Shown here: piece after piece, positions 1 to 11,445 of the stretch
Numbering within the stretch: the first letter of the stretch is position 1
Layout: each line of letters begins with the position of its first letter
NCBI GenBank assembly: GCA_001931905.2
Contig: MSJI02000623.1
Coordinates: 1-56,263 of the forward strand
Direction: 5' to 3'
Source: Cladosporium sp. IMV 00045
Lineage: Eukaryota; Ascomycota; Dothideomycetes; Cladosporiales; Cladosporiaceae
Length of the DNA: 56,263 bases
Made by a program: the position numbers and the translations under genes
The notes under the pieces: generated by a model
The model's input: the letters and a program-made list of their open reading frames with translations, nothing else
The model's database searches: none
Told to the model about the DNA's origin: nothing

Positions 1-2242
1 TGCCACTCTTTTCGACTCGTTTTTCCTACTCACGTTTTTCGTTGCTGTTTTGAACGTCGATATCCGCCGCCTGGAGCTGCAGGATTCCATCGCGCGTTCC
101 AATCAAGCAACTCAGAAGAAGCGGACATCACCCGCAAGTGGCACGTGGTTTGATGCCCTCATGCACGGCCGTGTACCCTTCAGCACTCGAATGGCAGGTT
201 CTGCGGTCACTACCACGTTCATTCTGTCTCTCAACTACCACTTCTTCGAGAGAAAAGAGACCGCCATGAAATTCCGCCATCTTCTAGGCCTTTTTGTTGG
301 GCACAATACCGAAGACCTAACGGAGTACGAATCATTTTCTTCGCCACCAATGAATGCAACTCTCACCCCTGGCGAATGGATTCGGATGCAAGATTTCGGC
401 ACGGCGCAAGAGGTCATGCGCCTAGTAAAACCCGGTGCACATAACCTGGTCATACGAATCTTCTCTCCGCTCATCGTCGTTCTTTCTGGAGCTGACCGTA
501 CTGGCGTACCACAAGGCATGGAGGCCATAACAAGTGCTTTGCGTGGGTTTGCCTTCCATCACTTCTACCCTTTTGCCGTCGTTGTGGTCTTCGTCGTGGC
601 CTTTGTAGCTGTCTTGATGAACTTCCTTCTCTGGAACGAGGCATCAGATTCTTCGGCACAGGCAGAAGATCGAACTGAGGACGGCTTGAGTGTACAGCAC
701 ATCGAACTTCCGCACAGACTGGATGTCGTCAAAGTGGCCAGCACAAAGCAAGGCCATTTTCTGACTCTCGGGCTTGATCGGTCGATAGCAGCATCCATCT
801 ACGAACGGGTACAATCCATGTATCTTGTCGACAATCTGACCGCCGAGCTAAATACAAGGCTCACCTGGCCTGTTCACAATATAGCGATCGACTACAGTGG
901 CGAGCTGCTAGCTTTCCACTGCGCTAACGATGAAGTCCTCATCTTCTCACGCGTAACGCGCAGATTCCTCGACTGTTCGTTCCGCTATCCGGATGATCAC
1001 CCACCAGTCATGTTTGCTTTCGAGAACATGCAGACAGAACAGGGACTCCAACAGTTCTTTATTCTGCTGACCTCCGGTGGCCGGGGCGCCAATGTGTCTC
1101 TCGATCATACAACAGCACCGTCAATCGCAACTCTTTCGGAACGACCACTGCTGGGCTCATCTATCATCAAGCTGGAGGGCCAAAAGCGCCTCTTCACTGT
1201 TTCGGAAGAACCACGCATGGAGTGCTTTACGTTTGCGAACGGCGAGTGGACAATATCCACGACGAATGACCCTCGGCCTCTTTTATTGAAAGACATCTCT
1301 GGTGCCGTTGCCATCAAGCCATGTTCAAGCAACGACGACAACCTTCTCGTCGTCACGTCCAATTCCTCGGGCATCTACTTCGTCGACGCACAAACCCTAT
1401 CCATCGTCACATCACTTCAACCCGTCAACAGCAATCCCAGCCCAACCCCAAGTCTCATCCTCGGCCAGCGCACGCTATGCGACGTCTGCGGCTCGCCGGC
1501 TCTACAAGACTTCGCTCTCGCAACCGAAAGCCCCAGAAGCCACACCCTAGTCCTGGAAAGCCGCAGGTCCTCCCTCCACGACACAGCAGCTTCGCCAAGC
1601 AGTATTTGCACTCACCACTCCAAACCGAACTGTAACACCATGAAAGACGCCAAAGCCTCCATCACCACCCTCTCAAGTCCAGGAACCTGGCACGCTCTCC
1701 CCTCCCACGCCCTCCTTGGCATCCGCAAACGCCCACCCCCACAACCCTCACCAACCCCCTCCCCACAACCAATTCCCACACCCAAAACCCCCACTCACCC
1801 CTCCCTCCGCAACCGCCGCCCCCCAAAACCCCCCAAACAAAAACCAAAACATCCCCGCCCCTTACCGCCCGCCGAAGAAGACGTCTGGGAAGCCTACAGC
1901 CTCTCCCTGCCCTCTTCAAGCAAGAACGACGGCGAGAGCGAAGGCGCGAGCCAGGGCGAAACCGATCTGCTCAAAACCCTCGACCTCGCCTACGACCACG
2001 ATGCAGGCCTCTTCGTCACGAAACCGGGCCCTGCGGCGCTTCTGGACGCTTACGCCGTGGCGATTGCGTTTGGGAACGCGGTGAAAGTTCTGCGGGTGAA
2101 GCCGCCGAAATCGGCCGGTGGAGTGGGAGGGGTGGACGGTGGTGGTGGCGGGTTGGATGGGCAGATTTCCGGCGGAGCTGTGGGTGGTGGGGGGAGTGTG
2201 GCGTCGCGGAGGAGGGGGACGGGGAATGGGAGGAGGGGGTAG
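1..2242 (+). CDS. SCAP-like sterol sensor, 5'-truncated by window edge
   Basis: The frame is open from base 2, so the N-terminal sterol-sensing domain lies outside the window. The visible part begins in the last membrane helix of that domain and continues into VLNVDIRRLELQDS, which matches the SCAP signature (human SCAP has VLSIDIRRMEL at this point). A second hydrophobic stretch (about bases 195-240) and a strong one (VVVVFVVAFVAVLMNFLLW, bases about 575-640) precede a cytosolic beta-propeller-like region. Fungal SCAP features follow: a CDVCGSPALQDFAL block, a GTWHA...LLGIRKR block and a VAIAFGNAVKVL end. In this family the protein escorts SREBP from ER to Golgi when sterol or oxygen is low. 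Between the two halves of the C-terminal region lies a Pro-rich insert (bases about 1730-1870), and the last 50 residues are Gly-rich; both follow local C-rich and G-rich DNA. No intron is needed. Identification is good; the propeller boundaries are not resolved. Confidence 0.8.
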   Translation, partial: ATLFDSFFLLTFFVAVLNVDIRRLELQDSIARSNQATQKKRTSPASGTWFDALMHGRVPFSTRMAGSAVTTTFILSLNYHFFERKETAMKFRHLLGLFVGHNTEDLTEYESFSSPPMNATLTPGEWIRMQDFGTAQEVMRLVKPGAHNLVIRIFSPLIVVLSGADRTGVPQGMEAITSALRGFAFHHFYPFAVVVVFVVAFVAVLMNFLLWNEASDSSAQAEDRTEDGLSVQHIELPHRLDVVKVASTKQGHFLTLGLDRSIAASIYERVQSMYLVDNLTAELNTRLTWPVHNIAIDYSGELLAFHCANDEVLIFSRVTRRFLDCSFRYPDDHPPVMFAFENMQTEQGLQQFFILLTSGGRGANVSLDHTTAPSIATLSERPLLGSSIIKLEGQKRLFTVSEEPRMECFTFANGEWTISTTNDPRPLLLKDISGAVAIKPCSSNDDNLLVVTSNSSGIYFVDAQTLSIVTSLQPVNSNPSPTPSLILGQRTLCDVCGSPALQDFALATESPRSHTLVLESRRSSLHDTAASPSSICTHHSKPNCNTMKDAKASITTLSSPGTWHALPSHALLGIRKRPPPQPSPTPSPQPIPTPKTPTHPSLRNRRPPKPPKQKPKHPRPLPPAEEDVWEAYSLSLPSSSKNDGESEGASQGETDLLKTLDLAYDHDAGLFVTKPGPAALLDAYAVAIAFGNAVKVLRVKPPKSAGGVGGVDGGGGGLDGQISGGAVGGGGSVASRRRGTGNGRRG

Positions 2243-3184
2243 AAAGTGGGCAGTAGGAGGGGTGGCGGGATGGGGTGTTGTAGAAGTTGTTTAGATATTT
2301 CTCTTACTAGCGGTCTTCGTCCATGTGCATTCAACTGGAATTCGAAATGCATGCAATTCACGCATACCCGGTACCTTTCATACGAGAGAGGAGGAAGTCG
2401 AGATGAAACTGACAGCTGATGTTGGACAAGGCTCGATGTCCACATACGTAAATTCCCATCGTCATCTCCCTAGTAGTCTTGATCCGAGCAGAGAAAAAGG
2501 AGAATGAGAGGAGCTCACCCTGCCAGAGAAGGAAAGCACAAGATAGCGATATCGAGTAGTAGAGGGGGAGACGAAAGACAGAGGCAGCGGAAAGGTAAAT
2601 CGAAAGTGAACAACATTCAATATAAAGTCTAGTAGATAGTAGCTAATCAAGTCAACCACAAGTTGACCGAAAAGAAGAAGAAGAAGAAAGAAGAGAAAAT
2701 AGTCTGTATCCGTGCCGGGTATCCGTTCTTTCTATAATAATAGTAATAATAACTCTCTCGCGCGCGCCGCTGTTCGGCCTTGTCTTTTCCAACAAATCCA
2801 AATCCAAGTGAGAGGAATCAGGACTAGTTTGGAGAAAGAGGTGGTGGTCTAAGTAAGTAAGTAGATGATGTAAAGAAGAAAAACTCCGGCGTCATCTTCT
2901 CAATAGATGCGCGATTTTGATAAAATGAAAAAAGAGATGCAAGATTTGCGTCGAATGCATGGCCGCTTGGTTTCCATGTTTTCCCCCGTCTAGTGCGATG
3001 CAGAAAACAAGACAAGGTAGGTGGTAATAGTAACGATAATCAAAATAGCCATCCAAGCCGTTCAGTCGATGAAAAATGGTAATATCGAGAGAAGAAGAAG
3101 AAGAGAAAAGAACAGATACGAAAAGATTAGTGCTTATCCTTCACGAAGGATAGTCGTAAAGAGAGAAAGCCAATGCAAAAGCTC
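2243..3184. other. Convergent intergenic region
   Basis: This is the 3' flank of two converging genes. It holds purine-rich stretches, including a GAA/AAG run at about 2671-2697, and no supported coding sequence. Confidence 0.6.
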
Positions 3185-6100
3185 TTAAGCAACAGCATCA
3201 GCCTTCATCTCCTCCTCGGCAATCATGGCCTTGAGACGTCTGAGGTCGCCAACAGCGCGGTCGCGCTCGCTAGTGAGCTCCGCGACCTCTTCCTGACTCC
3301 TCTGCACGCGCTGCAGGACGCGCTGCATTTCGGCGTCAGCCTCGCGCAGCGTGAATTCCATGTCGCGCACTTGACGCTCGAGGTTCTGCGTCTTGGAAGC
3401 CTCCTGCAGAGAGGCCGCGGAGGAGATGTCGGCGAGACGCTTGGCGGAGGAAGGGAGGCGGGGGCTCTGGGCGAATTTCACCGCGGGCGAGGACTGGTTG
3501 GCTTTGGGTTGGTCGGGGACGGAGACTTGCAGGCGCTTGAGGCTGGGCGAGGAGGCTTCTTCCAGACGGCGGACTTCGCATTCGTGGGTGGAGAGGGTGG
3601 TCTCGCTGTGGGCTGCGGCGGCCAGGACGGAGTCTTCCAGGGCGGCGAGGCGCTTCTGCATCTCCTCGACTTGTCTGGTAGATTCCCTCTGTTCGCGCTC
3701 GCCCTTCTCGACCGCCTCTGTCAGGCGGCAACGCAGGTCGGAGTTGGCGCGCACTTGGCCATCGAGCTGTTCGGCAAGCTCATCCATGCTGTTAGCGGAA
3801 TCGAAGAGCTTTGCGACGGCAGGAGGCTGCTGGTCGTCGGAAGAATCGGCACTGCAGGTCTCTTGCAGGTTCAGGGCACGCTGTCGGAAAGCCTCAGCCA
3901 TGCGGCGGGCGTAATCACGCTCAGATTTGGCCGTGGAGATGCTGAAAGACAGCTGGTCCTGAGCCGGGTCGGCGGGGGCCTGAGGGCTGGTGACGACGAT
4001 ATCCTGTTCTGAGAGCAGGTGGCGAAGACCCCTAGTCTCTTGCTCGGCGCGGTCGAGGTCCATCTTGATACCAGAAAGACCCTTCTCGTACTCCCACTTC
4101 TGCTCAAGTGCATCCTCAGTACGCTTGCGAAGAACAGTGACCTCTTCCTTCAGGAAAGTCACCTCGCGCGTGTACTGCGACCGCTTCGGGGAGACATCGG
4201 CAGCTCGCAAATCGGCAGCCTTCTTCTCCTTGTTGAGCTTCTTGATGGCGAGCTGGTGATCCTTGTTCTGTTTCTCGTATCTGCTAATGAGCAGCTTGAG
4301 AGCCTTGTGAAGCGCATCGCGCTGGTCCTCAATCTCCTTCTGAGCCTCGAGGCTGAGAGGGCCACTAGAGCCGGAGCGCTGCCTACCGCCCTCACGGCCC
4401 TTGACCGAATCAGAACGGTTCATGGATCCACCACGAGTCTTGCTAGTGCTGCGAGCCAGGGAGCTCGATCTCGAAAGACCGGCTCTGGGAGGACCTCCGA
4501 TAATGGGAGATACAATGTCGTTCTCCTCCGCGATCATGTCGAACATGGAGGGACCGCCACTGCCAGCTTGCTGGCTCATGCGTTGCGATTCGAAAAACAG
4601 GCTCTGCTCTTGCTTCAGAGCGTTCAACTCCTGCGCCATACGCGTGTTCTCATACAAAAGAGCCTGGTGATCCGAAGCCTGAGATTCCAACCCATCAAGA
4701 CGTTCCTTCATGCGCGGCAGAATCTCGTCTCTGAGGTTGTCGCGCTCATTCCTCTGCTGCTCGAGCTCTTCCCTGGTAGCGCTGTACAAGTCCTCGAAGT
4801 TATTCTTAGCCTTCTTCTCGTCGACCAGGCGTCGCTTGGTTTCGTCGAGCGAAGTCTCCAGCTCCGTGACCTTTTCGGACAACACCAGACGTTCGTCCTC
4901 ATTGCGTGACTTGTCCTCTAATTGCTCCTGGAGGCTTTCAACCAGCAGCTCCAACTCCCTTCTCTTCGTCATTTCGGTCTGCAATCGTTGCGCATTGTCG
5001 GCCATCACCTGCGCCTTATCTTGTTCCGCCTTCCTCCGTAATCTTTCCACCTCCTCGATCTTTGCATCAGGGTCCGAAATGGGGAACTTTGTCGAGCTTG
5101 CCCCAGAGTCAGAGAAGTAATCGCTACTCCTACGGCCTGCATCTGAGGAAGGAATGGTGGGCGCCTCCAGCCTCAGCCTTTCCAGCTCATCTTCCAACTC
5201 CATCTCTCTGCGGATGGAGCCGGCCAGCTCTTCGCTGACCTGGGAAAGCTCCCGCTCCAGCTCTTGCACGTGTGCATTGCTCTCGGAGGAGTTGAGGTAT
5301 ATAGGCGTGGTGGGCTGGTCAAAGTATGATGCCTGGGCTTTGCCAAAGTCCAAGCCGTCGGGTGTGAGTCGCGAACCGGGCTCCATGGGTAAAGGTTTTT
5401 GGTATCGCGGTGAGGGTACGGGTGATGATGAGCGGTCTGAGAACGTCGTCGTCGGGGACTCTGTGCCTGATTTCGTAGGAGATGACTTCCAACCAAACAG
5501 TGCGCCCAGCCTGCTGGGGGACTTGGGTCGCTTCTCTGACAGGAGGCTATCGTCTGAGCGTGTGCGTTGTACTCCTTCCAGCTGCAGATTCACAGCTGGC
5601 TTCTCGTCTATCATGTGTGCGTCTTCGTGACCGTCGTGGTCTCCCAAGGAATATTGCGAATGTGTATCGGTATCGGCGTGTGATGTTTGCGGTGCGAGCG
5701 GGGTGTTCTGCTCGTGAGCATACTTCTCGTGTATAGGGATGCTTGAGCGTCGCGATGTACGTCGTGAGGAGACGGACTCGGTGCGAGCCAGGCGCGAGTC
5801 TATGGATTCGGATCGATCATGCGCGCGAGGCGGTTGAGCATATGAAGTCCTGGTAGGAATGGTCAGCACTTGTGACGAGGGAGGTGACAGCACATTGAAT
5901 GTCCAACACACCTTTCACGTTTCCCCACCGTCTCGGTAGTCAATGGTGGAGTGAGGATGTATGCGAGACCACTGGGATGGCGCGGGAGAGGACTGTCCAA
6001 GGAGAGTGGTCTTGAGGCCGGTTCGGCGATGCGAGGAGAGGCCTGCTCGGCGGCGGAGAATGAGGTCGGACGCGGCGAGGGAAGAAGTGAACCGCGGTTC

Positions 6101-6336
6101 CTGGTGGCTGTAATGGGTATGCCCGATGTCTGAGACCGGAAGGCCGAGAAGGAGGGGACGCTGATCTGCGCCAGGGAGGTCTGCTTCTTCACGCCGGGCT
6201 GCGGATGTGATTGCGGTACCGATTTGGGCGGCAAGGGGAAGCTGTCCGGTTTGACGTGGTAAGAGTCGTCGGACTGGGCGTCAGAGGCGTAGTTGTAATA
6301 GTCGTCCGCAAAGGACGAAACGGAGGAGCGAGCCAT
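3185..6336 (-). CDS. Large coiled-coil protein, conserved in filamentous fungi
   Basis: Two exons are supported: 6336-5912 and 5849-3185, with a 62-bp intron (GTGTGT donor, CTGAC branch site, ACCAG acceptor). The product is 1029 residues. The start chosen is the ATG of MARSSVSSFADDYYNY; codons upstream of it are low-complexity. The first ~320 residues are Ser/Pro/Arg-rich and look disordered. Long heptad-rich coiled coils follow (roughly residues 330-375 and 400-565), then a linker, a conserved-looking block near residue 645 (KALKLLISRYEKQNKDHQLA), and more coiled coil to the C-terminus. There is no signal peptide or membrane segment. Proteins of this shape are often named 'intracellular transport protein Uso1-like' or DUF-only in fungal genomes; I cannot assign a function. 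A scaffold role in trafficking or the cytoskeleton is inference from the coiled coils alone. Confidence 0.82.
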
Positions 6337-8809
6337 GGCTGTTTTGGGGCGAGGGGGGGAGGTGGTGCCAATGTGAACCGTTGTCTCCTCACAAGATACG
6401 GCAGCCAGGCTAGAGGAGCGAAGCAAGACAAGCGAGAGGTTCGATCAGAGCAAGTCGCCAGCCCTGGCCATAGCCTCGTCAGCAAAAGGGAGAGGCGTAG
6501 GCCGGAAGAGGAAAGATTGGCTATGGGATTGGCAACGACGGTTGAAGGGAGGGCGGCGCTTCAGAGTGCTACCGCCAGGCGCGTGCTTTTTAGCAGGAGG
6601 AGCGCGATGTCTGCTCAGCGCACAGGGCGAGAAGGGTGTGTGGGAGAGTGAGACCCTCTTCTGGAGATGGGAATCGGCGGTGGTGGATCGGGTAGAGAGA
6701 GTCTATACTTCGCTGGACCTAGCCGGGCGAGTAAGACGACGAGTCGTACTGTCTTGTCCAGGAGGCAGAGGCAGGCTAGTATTGGTGATAGGATGAGATG
6801 GCGCCTGGCTCTATCAGCCAAACAGACAGGCGCGTCCTGATGCAGTCCTTCCACAAGCGCTCGCGGTAATTTCTATAGATGTACGTATATGCAATAACGA
6901 TATGGGATTATAGATGGGAGTTCGCGCGCTTGCACGTGTATGCCTCGCGGAATAACAACACTGGTATGTTGTCTGTGGATGATGATTAGCTGGTAGAGAG
7001 GAGGCGGGAAGCGCGGATCAGCCTTCAAAGGGGCAGACCAAGGGACTAAGCACTGCGGACCGGCTGCAGGAACCAGAGGCTAAGGACGATCTAACCAGCG
7101 AGTAGCGCGCGCCAAATATGCCAAACAATCAGAATGCCAAAGACCGAAGGGCAAAAGGGCGGCAAAGGGGGTTTTCCCTGAGATCTTCCAGCGAAAGGCG
7201 CCTCACGATCATTGGATAAGGCCTCTTCTCATCTTCATTTCTGTATGGTCCCTCATCTCATGCCGGTGTAGTGCAGCACGCCAAATCCATCTGCGCGCAT
7301 GCACAACATACTGGTCATGGCAGAGCGAGAAGTTTGTGATTATTGCGTGGCCTTGCCAGTTCTATTGTATGCAGATCCGTTGTGTTTGCGCCATTTGCAC
7401 ATGCTCCCCATGCTGGTGCGAGTGCGGGCGCATGGCGAAATGTGATGGCTCGCATGGGAAATTATATATTGACCATCTTGGTCTTGCAGGGAGGGGCCAG
7501 TATATTGACGATGATGGTTGTTTTTCTTGGAAGTGCTGGAATGCTGCCAGTGCCAGTATTTATACAAGCCATTCCAGTGAGATGTTATCGTCAATGTTCC
7601 TAGGCCTGCTAGGCATGGCCAGGCTTTCGAGGTAACATCTCCTGGCCTATCTATAGCCCGTAGCGAAGAGGATCTGTCGTCTGTGTTAATTAATTATTAG
7701 CAGCAGCCAGCACGTCCGCGACGCATCTCGCCTTGTATTTCCAACTCGCTCGCTTCACCTCTTGGCAAACAGACACGATAAGACCAAAGACTCGCTTCCC
7801 ATGCGATCCCACAGCGATAATTCGATAGAACGACGGACGTCCATCAAATCAAAAAGCCATCACTGTAGGAACCTCTCCAATCAGTCCGCCTACAAGCACA
7901 TGCAAACTCCGTCATCAATCTCACATAAGGTTTCCCTGGCTTACAGGCGGATCGCATCTTGCATACCACTAGTAGTCCTTTCTGCGTTCGCCATGAGCTC
8001 TCTTTCGGCTCCCCCGCACGCCCATTTGCGCCTCGTTCTGGCACTGCTGTTGATGCTGACTGTGTAAGAATGGAATCGGGTTGATGGCGCCAGCGTTACT
8101 GAGAATTGGTGGTGAGAGTCGCGTCGTGTACTCACGTGAGAATGCAGGATAGGGTGGAGTTGTGTGTGCACGACTTCTGCCCAAGATAACAGGTATGAAG
8201 ATAGATGAACAGGAACGAGTCCCAGCAACCCGACAATGCCCAATCGACAACTTCTCCATATGTTACAGAGATTGGTAGGGCAGGGCACACAAATGCTTCG
8301 TTGCACAGAAGGATGAATCAATTCATAGTGGAATCATGTATATTGTGGTGAAAGACAAGTATCGACCTGAATACTGTGCAGTACGACAAAACAGAACAGG
8401 TGCACATGCAAGTCGAATGGAGGGTAAAAGAGCTCCAAGAAGAGAAGCGATAAGAATATTCGTTACAAGACATTAATTAAAAGGATAATTATTTTTCTAT
8501 GATCGAGGGCCGAGGAAGAGAGGATGCAACCAAAAACCAAACCACCCTGCTTCCTTCCAGATCAAGGTGGTCGCATGGTAAGGCTTCTGAAACTGTACAC
8601 CAAAAGGCCCACGAACTGCGTGTGCATTTTTCCCTTTTTGGTCGTTGTTGCTGCTGATACAAACAACGAAATCCCGTTTCCAACAGACGCCTCAATCATG
8701 CCAATACGAGAGAGGTAATAAGAAAATCGAACGACCAGAGATCCAGTCATACGGTTGAGAAGAAGAAATTATGAGAAATCCTTGTGATCGACGAGAACGA
8801 TAAACTCGC
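6337..8809. other. Long gene-free region upstream of the coiled-coil gene
   Basis: This 2.5-kb stretch lies between the start of the coiled-coil gene and the 3' end of the GPI-protein gene. Up to about 6850 the minus strand is C/T-rich, as expected of a 5' UTR and core promoter. Only short, overlapping frames of under 130 codons on both strands occur beyond that, none with recognisable domains. I see no transposon remnants or RNA genes, but an unrecognised non-coding RNA cannot be excluded. Confidence 0.5.
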
Positions 8810-9487
8810 TTACAGAGCGAGAACACCGACAACACCGACGGCACCAGCAAGGCTCATGCCGAGCATGCCGGTGACGATGGAAGCGCCGGAGTCAGCAGAG
8901 TCGGTGGAAGAAGCGTCCGCGCCAGAGCTGGTGGAAGAGCCGGTCTCGTCCGCGCCGCCGTTGGAAGTGGTGGAAGCGGAGAGAGAAGCGGAGGTGGAGA
9001 GAGAAGTGTTGTTGCCGCCGCCGACAGCGGTGCCGTTGCCGCCTGAGATAACAGTGCCGTTGGAACCGCCGGGCAGGAGAGTGCCGGTGCCGAGGACGGT
9101 GGGGGCGGCGGTCACAGGGCTGCTGGTGAGGTTTGCGGCGACGGAGGAGAGGGTGGAAGAGGCGCCGAGGAGGGAGGAGACGCCGGCGGCGTCGGTCGGG
9201 TTGAGGTAGCCTTGCACGTCGGTAGGGAGGGCGGAGAACCAGCCGGGAGTCTCGCCGGCGGCGAACTGCGAGGCGATCTCGCTCTCGACGGCGGCGGAGT
9301 TGGTGAGGGCCTCGGAGACGAGGGAGGAGGGGAGGGCGGTCTGGAGGACCTGGAGGATGGAGTTGCTGGAGGGTGGTGTTAGTGATTTGTTTTCTTGTTT
9401 TGGATCAGCAACTTGGGTGAGAACATACAGGTCCTGGGCAGAGACGGCGGCCGCAATGGCGGGAAGAGCCATGATAGAGTACTTCAT
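8810..9487 (-). CDS. Small GPI-anchored Ser/Thr-rich cell-surface protein
   Basis: Two exons (9487-9429 and 9365-8810) are joined across a 63-bp intron with a GTATGT donor, CACTAAC branch site and CCAG acceptor; removing it restores AQDLNSILQVLQ and gives 204 residues. The start is the ATG of MKYSIMALPAIAAAVSA, a clear signal peptide with likely cleavage before QD. A short globular part of about 90 residues (helical, few cysteines) is followed by a Ser/Thr/Gly/Asn-rich stalk with several N-glycosylation sequons (NLT, NGT, NNT). The C-terminus is hydrophobic (SLAGAVGVVGVLAL) after small residues, the layout of a GPI attachment signal. Many fungal wall or membrane proteins look like this. I recognise no catalytic domain. 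It is flanked on both sides by about 2 kb of gene-free DNA. Confidence 0.85.
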   Translation of the reverse strand: MKYSIMALPAIAAAVSAQDLYVLTQVADPKQENKSLTPPSSNSILQVLQTALPSSLVSEALTNSAAVESEIASQFAAGETPGWFSALPTDVQGYLNPTDAAGVSSLLGASSTLSSVAANLTSSPVTAAPTVLGTGTLLPGGSNGTVISGGNGTAVGGGNNTSLSTSASLSASTTSNGGADETGSSTSSGADASSTDSADSGASIVTGMLGMSLAGAVGVVGVLAL

Positions 9488-11445
9488 TTTGACTGTGTTG
9501 TTTGGTGTTGAGAGTGGTGTACTGGGCAAGTAAATGCTTGTAACGAAGGACTCTTGAGTTGATTGATTGATCGACCGACAAACGACAGTGAAGTGTGAGA
9601 GTGTGAGTGAGAGAGGACAGAGACGAGTTAAGAAAGGCGATAGAGCAGGAGAAGTGGATGTATTGAAGAAAGCCGTTGATATAGTCCTGGCAATTAATAT
9701 CAGCCCTTTCGGGGGAGCCGCAAAACAGGCAGACAGCCAGACAGCGCAAACCGGGCGATGAGAAGGTCAACGCGTCCTCCCACACCGGATTGAGTTTTGG
9801 GGGCATACGACATGCGTCGTCTGTGTGGTGGCATGGCCCATACGAGTTTACTAGCAACGACTCTACATGGGCCAGGGCAGGACTGCCCCCATGGGTTAGC
9901 GTTGAGGAGTAGACCACCGCAGACGCTTCTCGCCCGGCGCACAGAGGATGGGTGGCCGTGGGTGGCGTGCGAGGCGTTGCGCAAAATGGTGGGCAGCATC
10001 AGCCAATGATACCCTGTCGAGCCTGTTGGCCGTGGTTACTGCGCAGTGGAAGCTCATCACTTTGCGTGCGTGGCCTTGTTCTAATTCCGAATGTGTTGCC
10101 GACCATGGCGAGACTGGCTAGATCCTTCGCGTATCTTCTCTTGCTGGAGCTGAGCCTGAGCCTGTCGGAGCTGACTACCTTGTCTGCGGCTATCGCGTTC
10201 AACGAGCCACGGGCTTTGCAGTCGCACACGAAGCTTGGGCCGATGATCTGCTGAGGCGTGATGATGATTATTATCGTGCTACTGCACTGTCAATAAGAAT
10301 AGAAAGTGCTCGTCTTGTTGAGATCGTTGCCACAGCTAGGACTGCCGGCTGACTTCCATCGTGGATGACATGACACTCAACTGCTACCACAAGCGATTTG
10401 CAAATAACACATAATAATCCAGTCCACCTCACGCAAGAATTGATGAAACCACCAGAGCGGCCTCGGCGACTGCGGCTTGCCAGGAACAGGAACAGGAATC
10501 GCCCGGTTGTCTCACGCTGCGCCACGGCCCTCAAGGATTTCCCACCCGAACCTCAGCAGCATCGCCCGATCTTCACAGAAGAGAGAAAACCCGCGCGCGG
10601 CGCGCGCCCATGACTCCGCCCTGCGCGTGGCAATCGAGACATGTTCGCAGGGCAGATCAGGGCAGATCGTTTGACCGCTTCCAAGACATCGCTATATTTG
10701 GACGGTGATATATATGAAATTTCGGAAATGTGATGGTGGACGATTCTCTCTCTTGCCAGCGAAGGACCATGCGTTCAGGAGAATATATAGTCGTAGAAAA
10801 CGTCTCTCATCCCAACCACCTTGCACCGTATTGATCAAAATCCCAATAGCACGTGTAGGGAATCCCCTGGCTGAGAGCACAAAAGTGACATGTCTCACGC
10901 GCAGGCATCAGCATTCTTGACTTTTTTTTTGTCTTTGTGAATCATGCACACGCCGCAGTTCGGCGACACTCCAAGAAATTCGTAATAGCTTGTGTCTGTG
11001 ACGAGAAAATCCGCCAACGCACTAGGTATGCAGGCAGCTATTGCCATTTCTAAAAATGTGAACTCTTGTATCTCGTATGCTTAGCAAGCCCTAGAAGAGA
11101 GAGAAAAACAAGCAACCAACGCCATCTAAGAAAATTCGACTCACTCGAAGCTATGTCCTGCAGAAACTCTTCTCTCGAGCTGATGTCCTCCACTCCAGAG
11201 GTATATACTAAGAGGGACGTGAGATAGCTTTATCACACTCAGAGCTATCTCTCATCAAACATTCTTCTGTTGAGCTGCTATCTTTCAATTTTATAGATCC
11301 CGACAGAGAGACACGAGATAAGTTATCGAAGTGACATAAGCTCATTTATACTCTTTTAAGGTATCTCCATCGAAACACTCTTCTCTCGAGCCACGATCTT
11401 CCAGTTCACAGGTAGGCTCCAACGGAGAAATACACAACAAGAAGC
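9488..11445. other. Gene-free region with imperfect repeats
   Basis: Includes the promoter of the GPI-protein gene (from 9488 upward) and the 3' flank of the tartrate dehydrogenase-like gene. A run of alternating CG (about 10591-10608) and a degenerate tandem repeat near 11164-11400 are the only structures I see. No frame here has a recognisable domain. Confidence 0.5.
11164..11400. repeat. Imperfect tandem repeat, three copies about 100 bp apart
   Basis: A motif of the form AAACWCTTCTCTCGAGCY followed by GATSTTCCA-like sequence occurs at about 11164, 11257 and 11373, spacing 93 and 116 bases. Copies 1 and 3 keep TCTTCTCTCGAGC exactly, while copy 2 is diverged (TTCTTCTGTTGAGC). GAGATA/GCTATCTCT-like segments lie between the copies. 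The repeat sits just beyond the stop codon of the dehydrogenase gene. Confidence 0.5.

Noticed and set aside
3173..4012. 279-codon plus-strand frame at the 3' end of the coiled-coil gene
   Set aside because: The opposite strand has continuous coiled-coil heptads; this frame has none of the features of a protein family.
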